Source of the DNA: Lawsonibacter sp900766145
Lineage (GTDB): Bacteria; Bacillota; Clostridia; Oscillospirales; Oscillospiraceae
Strand: one strand, 5' to 3'
NCBI RefSeq assembly: GCF_030372275.1
Contig: NZ_JAUDDJ010000006.1
DNA: 64,000 nt
This document shows positions 33,679-42,206 of the stretch, one piece after another; positions within the stretch are counted from its first letter, which is position 1, and the number at the start of each line of letters is the position of its first letter. Below the pieces are notes generated by a model. It worked only from the letters and a program-made list of their open reading frames with translations, had not been told where the DNA came from and did not search any database. The translations under genes were made by a program, and so were the position numbers.

Positions 33679-33683
33679 AACAT

Positions 33684-34316
33684 ATGAACCCTGTGGATTT
33701 GAAGCTGTACCTGGTGACGGACAGCGGCTACTACGACGAGAAGCGGTTTTTGGACATGGTGGAGAAGGCCTGCCGGGGCGGCGTGACCCTCCTGCAGCTG
33801 CGGGAGAAGAACCGGGGCGGCCGGGATTACCTGCGTCTGGCCCAGGCGGTGAAGGAGATCACCGACCCCGCGGGGGTGCCCCTCATCATTGACGACCGGG
33901 TGGACGTGGCCCTGGCCTGCGGCGCAGCTGGCGTCCACGTGGGTCAGACCGACCTGCCCGTGTGGGCGGCCCGGCAGCTCATGGGCCCGGACAAGATCGT
34001 GGGCGCTACCGCCAAGACGGTGCCCCAGGCCCTGGAGGCCTATGAGCAGGGAGCGGACTACCTGGGGGTAGGGGCCCTGTTCCCCACCGAGACCAAGGTG
34101 AACACCGTCCTTACCTCCATCGACACCCTAAAGGACATCGTCAAGGCGGTGCCCATCGGCGTGGTGGGTATCGGCGGCCTGGATGAGAGCAACGTGGACA
34201 TCCTCACCGGCAGCGGCGCCCAGGGCGGCGCGGTGGTGCGTGCCATCGTCAAGGCCCAGGACCCGGAGCAGGCGGCCCGCCGTCTGCGAGAAAAACTGGA
34301 CGCCATCCTGAAATAA
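33684..34316 (+). CDS. thiE: Thiamine-phosphate synthase
   Basis: ThiE joins HMP-PP and thiazole phosphate to make thiamine phosphate. The product of about 210 residues has LYLVTDSGYYDEKRF, LLQLREKNRGGRDYL, PLIIDDRVDVAL, GVHVGQTDLP and GIGGLDESN. The start chosen lies eight bases after AAAGGA; the ATG at 33675 overlaps the thiM stop but has that site flush against it. thiD, needed for HMP-PP, is not in the window. Confidence 0.95.
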   Translation: MNPVDLKLYLVTDSGYYDEKRFLDMVEKACRGGVTLLQLREKNRGGRDYLRLAQAVKEITDPAGVPLIIDDRVDVALACGAAGVHVGQTDLPVWAARQLMGPDKIVGATAKTVPQALEAYEQGADYLGVGALFPTETKVNTVLTSIDTLKDIVKAVPIGVVGIGGLDESNVDILTGSGAQGGAVVRAIVKAQDPEQAARRLREKLDAILK

Positions 34317-34317
34317 A

Positions 34318-34360
34318 AAGAGCCGGACCGGGTTTCAGAGAAAACCAGGTCCGGTTTTTT
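34318..34360 (+). terminator. Terminator of thiW-thiM-thiE
   Basis: CCGGACC pairs with GGTCCGG, extended by GGTTT with AAACC inside, and is followed by six Ts. It lies just after thiE. Confidence 0.92.
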
Positions 34361-34383
34361 GTATGCGGATGAAACCTTCTGTC

Positions 34384-34887
34384 TCAGTACCAGTACAGGG
34401 GGATGAAGAACAGCCAGGGGGCGGTGACAATGGCCATGGTGAGGGCCACCACGTGCTTTTCCCGCTGGGTGAGCAGCTCACACTTCTCCATGGCCCGCTT
34501 GTCAAAGCGGTAGATGCACACCCCCGCTACGGCTACGCCAGCCAGCATCCAAAGGAAAGCAACGGGGTGAAGGAAGGCGTTGGCATAGATGGAAGCGCTT
34601 ATGTCGTCGGCCCAGGACACATGGGGGAAAAAGAAGGGGAGTAAGACCCCTGGCAGCAGGAGTGCCATCCCAATAAAATCGGAAACAAAGCCCCACCACC
34701 AGAATTTCAACCCCAGTTTTTTCACCACGGCCCACTTATTTTTATGCTTCAGACCTATTAGAGCCAGGGTGAGCACCAGACAGTCCACCAGCAGGTTGGC
34801 GGGGGCGACGATCAAAAAGATCTGGGGAAAGAGCCAGAGAAGCCACACGGGAAAGAGCACGTTGTACAGGCGCACTTCCTTTTTCAT
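34384..34887 (-). CDS. Membrane protein of unknown function
   Basis: This 167-residue protein has about four to five hydrophobic helices: near residues 8-30, 32-46, 62-87, 107-127 and 144-160. It starts MKKEVRLYNVLFPVWLLW and ends PWLFFIPLYWY. It is not recognised. Its start overlaps the stop of the next upstream gene by four bases, so it belongs to the LytTR operon. Confidence 0.7.
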   Translation of the reverse strand: MKKEVRLYNVLFPVWLLWLFPQIFLIVAPANLLVDCLVLTLALIGLKHKNKWAVVKKLGLKFWWWGFVSDFIGMALLLPGVLLPFFFPHVSWADDISASIYANAFLHPVAFLWMLAGVAVAGVCIYRFDKRAMEKCELLTQREKHVVALTMAIVTAPWLFFIPLYWY

Positions 34888-35672
34888 GGCAGGTCCTCCT
34901 TCCCGGCGTCATGTTTTGCGCTGCTTTTCTGCCACAGCGCCCCCAGAATATTGCCAACCAGAGCGGGGACGGCAGTCATAAAGCAGTGGAACAGGGCGCT
35001 TTCGTTAAACAGCAGGTATACCATGGGCAGATAGCACACAAAGCAGGCGATGGGGAACAGGGGACACACCCCCTGGCGTTTGCCCAGGGACAGCCCAGCG
35101 CACAGGCTGGCTACGGGAAGGATGAGGTAGGGGTACACAAGTCCGGTGAGAACAGGAATGTCAGCTGCCACGACACGCTCGATGCCCCGCAGCCCCAGCG
35201 GAAGGGCGGTGCACAGCAAAAGGACAAAGGGCAGATAGGGCAGAGTCTCCCGCCACTTCAAGGGAGTGGGGCCGGGGTCCAGACCCAGCAGCTCCCGCAG
35301 CTGGGCCACCTCCAAATACCAGCCCGTCCAGCGGCCCAGCCAGATGAGCAAATAGAGCAAAAGCAGCAGGCTCTCCCAGAACAGCACGCCGCGTACATCC
35401 TTGGCCATGTTCAGCTCCACCACCAGCAGGGCAAAGAAGGCGGCCGTACATACAAAATGGCCCGTGGAGTGGAGCAGCAGCGTCCGCCCGCTCTCCGCAA
35501 AGGGCTGGGTGGCCAGCCCCGCCATGGCGCCCAGGCCCACGCAGGCCAGTACCGCCAGGAATGAGCTCTCCCGGCTATGTATTACATAGGGCGTCCAAAT
35601 AATTCCTACCAGAAGCCCCAGTATGCCGCCCAGAAAGATGCGCAGAAGGAAAAACCGGGTCTCTTGTTTCAT
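34884..35672 (-). CDS. Polytopic membrane protein, DUF3021-like N-terminus
   Basis: This 262-residue protein has about eight hydrophobic segments. The N-terminal ~130 residues (RIFLGGILGLLVGIIWTPYV onwards) have the size and spacing of DUF3021 proteins, which usually follow a LytTR regulator. The remaining part adds roughly four helices. The likeness is by layout and context, not by a firm motif. It overlaps both neighbours by four bases (ATGA). Confidence 0.6.
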   Translation of the reverse strand: MKQETRFFLLRIFLGGILGLLVGIIWTPYVIHSRESSFLAVLACVGLGAMAGLATQPFAESGRTLLLHSTGHFVCTAAFFALLVVELNMAKDVRGVLFWESLLLLLYLLIWLGRWTGWYLEVAQLRELLGLDPGPTPLKWRETLPYLPFVLLLCTALPLGLRGIERVVAADIPVLTGLVYPYLILPVASLCAGLSLGKRQGVCPLFPIACFVCYLPMVYLLFNESALFHCFMTAVPALVGNILGALWQKSSAKHDAGKEDLP

Positions 35673-36130
35673 CGTGGCCGCCTCCTTTCCAACTGTAAGA
35701 CTTCTTTGATTTTCTTCACATACCGCCGGGACACGTAGGCGTATCCCGCCTCCCCAAGGGTCATGCGGATGGTGCCGGTGAGGGACAGGTCCACCGCTGT
35801 CACCTTGTCCAGATTGATAATCTCCCCGTTGGAGATGCGCACAAATTTTCGCCGGTCCAGCTGCTCCTCCAGTTCATACAGCCGCTCCCGCAGCTGATAC
35901 ACCGCCCCGCCCTCCGCCGTGGCGTATACCCGTTTGTCCTGGGTGTAACAGCGCACCACCTGGCTCTGGGGCAGCGGGGTCATGGTGTCCTCCTGCCAGC
36001 CGTGCAGCGGGGAGAGGTGCTCGGCCTCCAGTCGCCGTACCAGCTCATCCAGCTCCGGCGAGGGAGCGGGGGCCAGCACCACGATCCCGATCTCCTTGCG
36101 CTCCGGGTCCAGCTTCACTTCCACCTGCAT
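35669..36130 (-). CDS. LytTR-domain transcriptional regulator
   Basis: The 153-residue protein has a C-terminal LytTR DNA-binding domain: FVRISNGEIINLDKVTAVDL and YVSRRYVKKIKEVL. The N-terminal ~60 residues lack a CheY-type receiver, so it is a stand-alone regulator, of the type often paired with membrane proteins that hold it inactive. It is translationally coupled to the membrane gene that follows. The target is probably its own operon. Confidence 0.88.
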   Translation of the reverse strand: MQVEVKLDPERKEIGIVVLAPAPSPELDELVRRLEAEHLSPLHGWQEDTMTPLPQSQVVRCYTQDKRVYATAEGGAVYQLRERLYELEEQLDRRKFVRISNGEIINLDKVTAVDLSLTGTIRMTLGEAGYAYVSRRYVKKIKEVLQLERRRPR

Positions 36131-36329
36131 CCCATCGCCTCCCTTCTTGCCTTTAGTATAGACGACCGCCTTCCCGCCGTCTACCGATTTTGGACGAGTG
36201 GCTGCCAGGGGGAGATAGTCGGAGCCAGGCGGCTTTCCCGTTGACAGTTTTCCGGCGGTAGGCTACAATAGAGAAGCTGTGGGCTAACACAATGTTGCCT
36301 GATAGAAGGCGATGGACCAGCTGCAATAT

Positions 36330-36404
36330 GCGCCAGTAGCTCAATAGGATAGAGCGCGCCCCTCCTAACAATCGAACCGTTCGAATCCCAGAGCCGTGTA
36401 TAAC
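36330..36404 (+). pseudogene. Decayed tRNA-Arg(CCT)-like remnant 1
   Basis: The D-arm (AGCTCAATAGGATAGAGC), a CTCCTAA anticodon loop and TTCGAATCCC remain, but the acceptor arms and anticodon stem do not pair. It is read as a remnant left by past integration at this tRNA. Confidence 0.6.
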
Positions 36405-36422
36405 TGAATAATTTTTGTATAT

Positions 36423-36492
36423 GCCCCCGTACCTCACCAGGATAGAGGGTCCGCCTCCTAAGCGGCAGTTCGTTCGAGTCCGTGGGCGGATG
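36423..36492 (+). pseudogene. Decayed tRNA-Arg(CCT)-like remnant 2
   Basis: GCCCCCGTA, a CCGC-CTCCTAA-GCGG anticodon arm and GTTCGAGTCC are visible. The acceptor partner is altered (TGGGCGGATGA), so it is unlikely to be functional. It is one of three tandem CCT-anticodon units. Confidence 0.6.
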
Positions 36493-36515
36493 AAAATTGA
36501 ATATTTTTGATATAT

Positions 36516-36592
36516 GTCCCAGTAGCTCAGTTGGATAGAGCACGAGCCTCCTAAGCCCGGGGTCGCACGTTCGAGTCGTGTCTGGGACGCCA
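36516..36592 (+). tRNA. tRNA-Arg (anticodon CCT), integration site
   Basis: Cloverleaf: acceptor GTCCCAG with CTGGGAC (7 bp), D-arm GCTC/GAGC, anticodon loop CTCCTAA and T-arm GCACG-TTCGAGT-CGTGT. The 3' CCA is encoded. The anticodon stem CGAGC/GCCCG contains one A-C mismatch, which may weaken it. A terminator follows directly. The integrase gene at 36.8-38.2 kb faces this tRNA, as in elements that insert into tRNA 3' ends. Confidence 0.85.
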
Positions 36593-36599
36593 AAAACAC

Positions 36600-36637
36600 C
36601 GCTGCAAGCCATTTTTTGCTGGTTTGCAGCGTTTTTT
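36600..36637 (+). terminator. Terminator of tRNA-Arg
   Basis: CGCTGCAAGCC pairs with GGTTTGCAGCG, followed by T6. A closely related hairpin follows the tRNA 3'-half remnant at 41.3 kb. Confidence 0.85.
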
Positions 36638-36778
36638 ATTTTACTTCTCCCGGCCTCTTGCTCGTTTGAGACCGGGAGAATTTTATGCGCTGCAATGTAT
36701 ATCCTGCTAAGAAGAAACGAACGATTTTCGCGTTCCTGCTAAGAAAAATCCCATCCGTGCTAATTGGAGTTTTCGGAC

Positions 36779-38173
36779 TTACCTGCCGCCTGGTGCCGCC
36801 GAGAGCAGCGCAGCCAGGGTATTTGCCAGTTCCGGCGACTGCCGGAGCTGTTCCACCAGCGCCTCCAAATCCAGTTTCGCCGGCGCCTGTTCCATCGGCT
36901 CCTCCGGGGGACGAACCGCGCGCAGGTTGGGATTGGCATAGAAGGCACTCTCAAACTTCTGGGCGTTGATCTTGCGGTCCTCGTCCAGGATGTGGGCATA
37001 CACGCTGGTAATCATGTCGATCTCCGCGTGGCCCGTGTCGCCCTGGGTGGCCTTCAGGTCCCCGTGGTTCAGTTTCAGCTTGTAGGTGGTACTGGAATGA
37101 CGGAGGGAATGAAAGACCACCCTGGGCAGCCCTGCCTTCTCCCGCAGTTTTTCAAACTCCTTCAGGATAATACGGTCCTCACAGGGGCGTCCGTTGGGCA
37201 GCGCCACAACCAGGTCATAATCCTGATACTCGTCACCGAGAAATCCCTTTAGCTCATCCTGGGCATTTTTCCATTCCCGCAGGATGTAGGCCAGCGTCTT
37301 GGGCAGCCACACCTTGCGGATACTGGAATCTGTCTTGGGCTTTTTCAGAATCACCCTGGTGCTGGTGTTGGGAAACAGCGGCGTAAAGATATGGTAGACA
37401 TCCTTCTGCCCCAGCATCTCAATAGCCCGCTTGGAGGCCCGCGTCAACTCCTTGTCGATGAAAACATAGGCGTTGTCGTCGGCAATATCGTCATCGGAGA
37501 TATGGACATTGTTCCAGGTCAGCCCCAGGATCTCACCCATCCGCAGGGAGCAGGCAAAGGACAGGTTCATCGCCACATAGAGCTTGCTGTCCGTACACTG
37601 ATCCAGGGCGGTGCGGATCATATCTGCGGTCCAGATGTCCCGCTTCTTATACTCCGTCTTGGGTAAAATTACATTGTCAAAGGGGTTCTTGGCGATCAGC
37701 TCCCACCGTACTGCCTGCTTGAAGGCGCAGCGCAGGAGCTTGATGATCTTCTCAATGGTGGAGTTGGTGACCAGGTCTGTCTTTGCGTGATGGGTCCTGG
37801 TATTCACCGCCGGAGTTTTTTGCAGGGTCTGAATGTACTTATCCACCACCCGTGGGGTGACCTCCTGCACCTTCATATCCCCGATGATGGGGTTGATGTA
37901 GTTGGCAATCAACGAGTTTTGGCTGTCGTACATGGACACGCCCCACTTCTTTTCCCCATAGAGAGAAACAAAGTCCAAAAGAAATTCTGCGATGGTCTGG
38001 TTGCTGGGCGGAAGGAAGGTCCCCGTGAACTGCTGGTTCTCCACCTCCGCCTTACGCTTCAATGCGTCCTGGTAAGAGGTGCGGGTTTCCCATTTCTGCC
38101 GGGTTTCACCATTCTCGTCCGTATAGTTGTAGACGATGGAATAATTCTTTTTCCGTTTGATAATCGAAGCCAT
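36779..38173 (-). CDS. int: Tn916-type tyrosine integrase
   Basis: This 464-residue recombinase inserts and excises an element at the tRNA-Arg site. It has an N-terminal arm-binding segment (MASIIKRKKNYSIVYNYTDE), a SAM-like core-binding domain, and the catalytic domain. Catalytic signatures are Arg in SLRMGEILGLTW, HSLRHSST (H-x-x-R) and the Tyr in SVYAHILDEDR. An excisionase gene lies just upstream, as in Tn916. The tail has an additional LDLEALVEQLRQSPELANTL segment. Confidence 0.95.
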   Translation of the reverse strand: MASIIKRKKNYSIVYNYTDENGETRQKWETRTSYQDALKRKAEVENQQFTGTFLPPSNQTIAEFLLDFVSLYGEKKWGVSMYDSQNSLIANYINPIIGDMKVQEVTPRVVDKYIQTLQKTPAVNTRTHHAKTDLVTNSTIEKIIKLLRCAFKQAVRWELIAKNPFDNVILPKTEYKKRDIWTADMIRTALDQCTDSKLYVAMNLSFACSLRMGEILGLTWNNVHISDDDIADDNAYVFIDKELTRASKRAIEMLGQKDVYHIFTPLFPNTSTRVILKKPKTDSSIRKVWLPKTLAYILREWKNAQDELKGFLGDEYQDYDLVVALPNGRPCEDRIILKEFEKLREKAGLPRVVFHSLRHSSTTYKLKLNHGDLKATQGDTGHAEIDMITSVYAHILDEDRKINAQKFESAFYANPNLRAVRPPEEPMEQAPAKLDLEALVEQLRQSPELANTLAALLSAAPGGR

Positions 38174-38193
38174 AACGATACTTCCTTTCTAAG

Positions 38194-38400
38194 TCATAGG
38201 TCAAGTGACTCCAGCCACTCATCGAATGACCGCTTGGAAATGCGTATGGCGTTGCCAATTCGTACGATCTTAAAGTGTCCTTCCTTCACGAGAAGATAAG
38301 CGGATGTGCGGCCAATACCCAGGATCTGAGCAATGTCCTCTACCGTATAAGTCCTTCGTTCCGGGGACTCCTTCTTCGTACCGTTCCATGCTTGTGACAT
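38194..38400 (-). CDS. Excisionase-type HTH protein (first copy)
   Basis: This small MerR-like helix-turn-helix protein has the motif RTYTVEDIAQILGIGRTSAY and RIGNAIRISKRSFDEWL, typical of Xis/AlpA-like DNA-binding proteins of integrative elements. The start MSQAWNGTKK follows a purine-rich GAAAGGGGG. It lies 20 bases before the integrase gene on the same strand. About 68 residues. Confidence 0.88.
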   Translation of the reverse strand: MSQAWNGTKKESPERRTYTVEDIAQILGIGRTSAYLLVKEGHFKIVRIGNAIRISKRSFDEWLESLDL

Positions 38401-38926
38401 GGCAGCCCCCTTTCTAAAACAAGAACGGCGCATTGAAGGAAGGTCATAATTTGCCTATCCTCATTTTAACGCGCCATTCCGGGTTTGTCTGCTGCTAATC
38501 AAAAAGTTTATGAATTATCCATAAACTTCAAAGCAACAGGATTACTTAAAAAGAAAGAGGCAGAAAACGGATGGCTGCTGGCACAGCTCCACGGGAATTT
38601 CACCCCGGCCCATGCTGATGGGTGCGGCGCACGATGCTTTGCGGGCGTCCAATGCGCGAGTCTCATTATCCTGTCTACGCATCCTCGCCCACAGGCTGCC
38701 ATACCTGTTTTACGGCCCGGTTTTTGTCGCTCTCCTGTTTGGTAGGGGTCCCGTCCTGCGGACTTGCAACAGGGTCATGGCGCACCGGCCGACCGGCTCC
38801 ACGCAGACAGATCGTATCCGTCTGCCTTATGCTGCGCCGGAGGCCTCCCGCCGGGCTTTCTTTGTCAAGGAGCTACACGGAGCGCCGCGTGGAAAGGGGG
38901 ATAAACACGCGATGCCCTGCCCTGGA
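38401..38926. other. Gene-free interval inside the integrative element
   Basis: No open frame here has convincing sequence on either strand. The segment is AT-rich at 38430-38560 and GC-rich after that. It may contain the promoter of the xis-int pair or a leftover of deleted element genes. No strong repeats or hairpins with U tracts were seen. Confidence 0.4.
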
Positions 38927-39178
38927 TCAGCTCAGGTCAAAATCCAGGATGGAAATAATCAGCTTGGTTTCCAGCCGGCCGCGCAGATCTTCGTCCACCT
39001 GGGGACGGGGATAGCCGTCAGGGCCATAGCTCGTCCGTGTAGACAGCGCAGCAATGTAGCCGGAATAGTGCCGGACAACCCGGTAAACCGCTTCGGGGTT
39101 TCCTCCGACAGCGGCAACGATCACCGGGTAAGGGATCAGCGATGCCCGCATACGCGCAGATTTAGTCATCCGCTTCAC
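38927..39178 (-). CDS. Tn916 Orf8-like helix-turn-helix protein
   Basis: This 83-residue protein contains PYPVIVAAVGGNPEAVYRVV and ETKLIISILDFDLS, matching the small HTH proteins found next to the sigma-like gene in conjugative transposons. It overlaps the sigma gene by 17 bases. The role is probably in control of element transfer or excision. Confidence 0.75.
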   Translation of the reverse strand: MKRMTKSARMRASLIPYPVIVAAVGGNPEAVYRVVRHYSGYIAALSTRTSYGPDGYPRPQVDEDLRGRLETKLIISILDFDLS

Positions 39179-39710
39179 CTCCCATCAGCTCCTTCAGCAG
39201 CTGATAGGCTTTATGCCTGCGGGTATTGACCGTCCGGCGGGCCATGTCCATGTGCTTGGCGATCTGTTCATCGGTCATCCGCAGGAACCAGTGCATCATA
39301 AAGATTTCCCGGTTCTCCTGGGACAGCCCCAGAAGCGCCTCGGCCAGCCGGTCATCCTCGATCAGGATCACGGCCCCTCCCACAGGGAAGGTCGTGTACT
39401 CCCACGAGTAGCGGTCGTAAACCGCAAGCTGGGCCCATTCGGCCTCAGACAGATCCTCCAAAGATGTGACACGCTTCTGGCGGCGGCTGATCTCACGATA
39501 GCCGTTGCACGCCTCGCATTTCAACACCTTCTTGCAGTAGCTGTCAAAGGCGTGCTGCTTGTGCTCGTAGTGGCGGTCAGGTTTCAAGTTCTCACCTCCC
39601 TTCGTGCCGGGAGGCAGTTCTTTTCTTCCCCTTTCGCTCACTACTCGTTCACGAGTGGTCCGGTTTGGCCGGTTTTCAGGGTCTATGTAAAAATATTTTT
39701 TGCCGCTCAT
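39162..39710 (-). CDS. Element-borne sigma-70-like factor
   Basis: The 182-residue protein has a C-terminal sigma region 4: LSQENREIFMMHWFLRMTDE followed by the HTH EQIAKHMDMARRTVNTRRHK. It is similar to Orf7-type sigma factors of Tn916-like elements. The N-terminal half carries a YCKKVLKCEACNGYREISRR segment. AAAGGAG lies before the ATG. It forms a unit with the Orf8-like gene. Confidence 0.85.
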   Translation of the reverse strand: MSGKKYFYIDPENRPNRTTRERVVSERGRKELPPGTKGGENLKPDRHYEHKQHAFDSYCKKVLKCEACNGYREISRRQKRVTSLEDLSEAEWAQLAVYDRYSWEYTTFPVGGAVILIEDDRLAEALLGLSQENREIFMMHWFLRMTDEQIAKHMDMARRTVNTRRHKAYQLLKELMGGEADD

Positions 39711-40017
39711 AATGGCTCCTTTCGCTTCGTTCAGGTTGACAGGCCGGAACGAAGCGGGGCGGAGAGCGGCAGCGAGGTGTATAACTAAAATAGGGGCCGC
39801 GGCAGATCCAGCTTTCTTCTGTATCTACTACGGTCCCTATTTGTATTCTTATTATTGCTACGAAGAGTTCCAAAAAAGGGCTGGACTGAGTAACCTCTAA
39901 TCCATACTCTTTTTTATTGGATTACAATCGAATTTTATGTAATAGAGGCAATTCTTTCGATGTTTCTTCGTAAAAATGGGATGTCATCCTCCCACCGATC
40001 GCTACGCAGAGTAGTTA
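39711..40017. other. Gene-free interval
   Basis: No gene is seen. The last ~150 bases are AT-rich (near 39900-40020) in contrast with the flanks. It probably covers the promoter of the sigma gene and the decayed 3' part of the HTH gene to its right. Confidence 0.35.
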
Positions 40018-40554
40018 TTAAAAAGCAACAGGTAAATCATTTTGAATATCCGAGCCCCTGGGGGTTTGGGGGCTTGATAGGATAGGATTTGATCCTTCCG
40101 TACTTGATAAATCTTTTTTTGATTTATCTTTACTTGATTCTTTAGTATTTAATTGTGCGGGGTTTTCCTGTTTAGGTTCTCCCAAGACAGGGGAAGCCTG
40201 TTCAGGATTATCCAAGACTGGATTTTCCCGTTCAGGTTTTTGCGGTTTTGGTTCCGGCGGTCTGGGCTGCTCCAGGATGGTGTACTCGATGGCGCCGAGC
40301 TGGCCGTTGGGGTTGCGGACCCGCTGGCGGATCACATAGCCGTGTTCCTCCAGCTCCCGCACCCCGGCGCAGATACTGTCAACGCCATCCTTGCAGATCC
40401 GGGCCAGCCCCTTGGTGGTATAGTCCCACTCCTCCGGCAGGGAGAGCATGAGGGAGAGAAGGCCCTTCGCTTTCAACGAGAGCGACTTGTCCCGCAGGTG
40501 ATGGTTGGACATCACCGTGTAATCGCGGGTTTTCTCAATGCGGAATACCGCCAT
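40018..40554 (-). CDS. HTH replication-initiator-like protein, C-terminally short
   Basis: The protein of about 178 residues starts MAVFRIEKTRDYTVMSNHHL after AAGGAGG. Its winged-helix domain (SLKAKGLLSLMLSLPEEWDY, GVRELEEHGYVIRQ) is typical of RepA-N/DnaD-like initiators of gut integrative elements. The linker is Pro/Glu/Lys-rich. Longer relatives carry a further conserved C-terminal domain; here the frame ends soon after the linker. It is probably truncated. Confidence 0.65.
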   Translation of the reverse strand: MAVFRIEKTRDYTVMSNHHLRDKSLSLKAKGLLSLMLSLPEEWDYTTKGLARICKDGVDSICAGVRELEEHGYVIRQRVRNPNGQLGAIEYTILEQPRPPEPKPQKPERENPVLDNPEQASPVLGEPKQENPAQLNTKESSKDKSKKDLSSTEGSNPILSSPQTPRGSDIQNDLPVAF

Positions 40555-40739
40555 ATTGGATACCTCCTTCCTTCGGTTTTGAAAAGTGTTCGTTTCGGCG
40601 GGTTTGCGCCCCTGTATCGCCGCCCGGCCTCCCATGAGGGAAAGATTATGGGCGGCTTCATTTGCGCCGCCCACAGGCGAAAAAACAGGGGATTTCCCAC
40701 CCGTTTTTATACAGTTTTGCGTGCCCCCGGCAGGGCATA

Positions 40740-40775
40740 AAAAAACGCCACAGGTTTGTGTAACCTATGGCGTTC
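40740..40775. terminator. Hairpin flanked by A and T runs
   Basis: AACGCCACAGGTT faces AACCTATGGCGTT across TGTGT with one mismatch, preceded by A6. On the minus strand this acts as a terminator after the excisionase gene at 40.8-41.0 kb. Confidence 0.6.
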
Positions 40776-40825
40776 CCCGGCAGATGGCCGGTCTGTATTC
40801 AGTTGTTCCCTTGAATTTTGAAAAC

Positions 40826-41029
40826 TTACTCCTCGTTCTCCTCCATCCCCAGCCAATCCTCAAAAGATTTTCTGGAAATGCGGATCATGTTTCCAATCCG
40901 GATCGTCTGAAACTCGCCGGAGTTTGCGAGCTTATAGGCAGAGGATTTTCCAATGCCGAGAATAGCGGCGATGTCCTCCACGGTGTAGGTTCTGTTTTTC
41001 GGCGTCTGCTTTCCGCCCGATGCACTCAT
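40826..41029 (-). CDS. Excisionase-type HTH protein (second copy)
   Basis: This protein of about 67 residues has RTYTVEDIAAILGIGKSSAY and RIGNMIRISRKSFEDWLGM, clearly paralogous to the product at 38.2 kb. The start MSASGGKQTPKN follows CAGGAGGC. It lies between the tRNA remnant at 41.3 kb and the initiator-like gene, so it belongs to the left-hand element. Confidence 0.85.
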   Translation of the reverse strand: MSASGGKQTPKNRTYTVEDIAAILGIGKSSAYKLANSGEFQTIRIGNMIRISRKSFEDWLGMEENEE

Positions 41030-41268
41030 AATCTGCCTCCTGTTTCTTGTCGGCATTTTGCCCATACCTGCCCGGTTTCCCTGATGGGAAAGGCCCTGTC
41101 AGACACAATTCCTGCTAAGAATTTGCTAATTTGACTTTCTGAACACCCCGTCACGAGGCGGCATCACAGGGATTTTTATGCAGATTGACCAGTAACCAGG
41201 CAATACAATTTCAGATAAAACAACAAGGCAAATTATGAAACGGACGATGTACCAAGCGACACGCCATA

Positions 41269-41313
41269 CTCCTAAGCGGAATGTAGTGAGTTCGAGTCTC
41301 GCCGGGGGTGCCA
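41269..41313 (+). repeat. tRNA-Arg 3'-half remnant (internal att site)
   Basis: From the anticodon loop (CTCCTAAGCGG) through GTTCGAGTC to GGGGGTGCCA, this matches the 3' half of a CCT-anticodon tRNA. No 5' half is present. It is followed by a terminator hairpin at 41320-41359 like that of the complete tRNA. It marks an old attachment junction between two tandem elements. Confidence 0.75.
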
Positions 41314-41502
41314 AAAATGACCGCTGTAAGCCGTTTTTTGATGGTTTACAGCGGTTTTTTGTTATCGTCCCTTTTGAACGGCCTTGCCGCTCCGTCGGGA
41401 CGATTTTATGCATTTTCCGCTGTATCCCTGCTAATTGGCTTCGAACATTTTTTCCGGGTTTGCTAATGAAAATCGGGGATTTGCTAATACGATTTTTCCG
41501 AA

Positions 41503-42206
41503 CTATTTTCCGGATGGGGCCGACGCCAGCAATGCGGCCAGTGTGTTGGCAAGTTCCGGCGACTTGCGGAGCTGTTCCACCAGGGCCTCCAGATCCAGCG
41601 ACACACTCTCCGGCTCCTTCGGTCCCCTGGTTTTTGCTGGAGGGCGCACCGTTCGCAGGTCGGGATTGGCGCTGGCGTAGAAGGCATCCTCAAACTTCTG
41701 GGCGTTCACCTTGCGGTCCTCGTCCAGAATGTGGGCATACACGCTGGTGATCATGTCGATCTGGGCGTGGCCCGTGTCGCCCTGGGTGGCCTTCAGGTCG
41801 CCGTGGTTGAGTTTCAGCTTGTAGGTGGTGCTGGAATGGCGGAGAGAGTGAAAGACCACTTTGGGCAGCCCCGCCTTCTCCCGCAGCTTCTCAAACTCCT
41901 TTAGGATGATGCGGTCCTCACAGGGGCGCCCATTGGGCAGCGCCACCACCAGGTCAAAATCCTGGTACTCGTCACCGAGAAATCCGCGAAGCTCGTCCTG
42001 GGACTTTTTCCATTCCCGCAGGATGTAGGCCAGCGTCTTGGGCAGCCATACCTTGCGGATACTGGAGTCCGTCTTGGGCTTTTTCAGGATCACTCTGGTG
42101 CTGGTGTTGGGAAACAGCGGCGTAAAGATGTGGTAGACGTCCTTCTGCCCCAGCATCTCAATGGCCCGTTTGGAGGCCCGCGTCAGCTCCTTGTCGATAT
42201 AGACAT
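41503..42206 (-). pseudogene. 5'-truncated Tn916-type integrase
   Basis: About 235 C-terminal residues remain, nearly identical to the same part of the integrase at 36.8-38.2 kb. HSLRHSST and SVYAHILDEDRK are kept. The N-terminal half, including the catalytic Arg in RMGEIL, is gone. Homology stops at about 42206 (YVYIDKEL), where a relaxase fragment on the other strand begins. It cannot encode an active recombinase. Confidence 0.85.

Noticed and set aside
38612..39229. 205-codon plus-strand frame
   Set aside because: It overlaps the Orf8-like gene in antisense and shows no motif or ribosome site.
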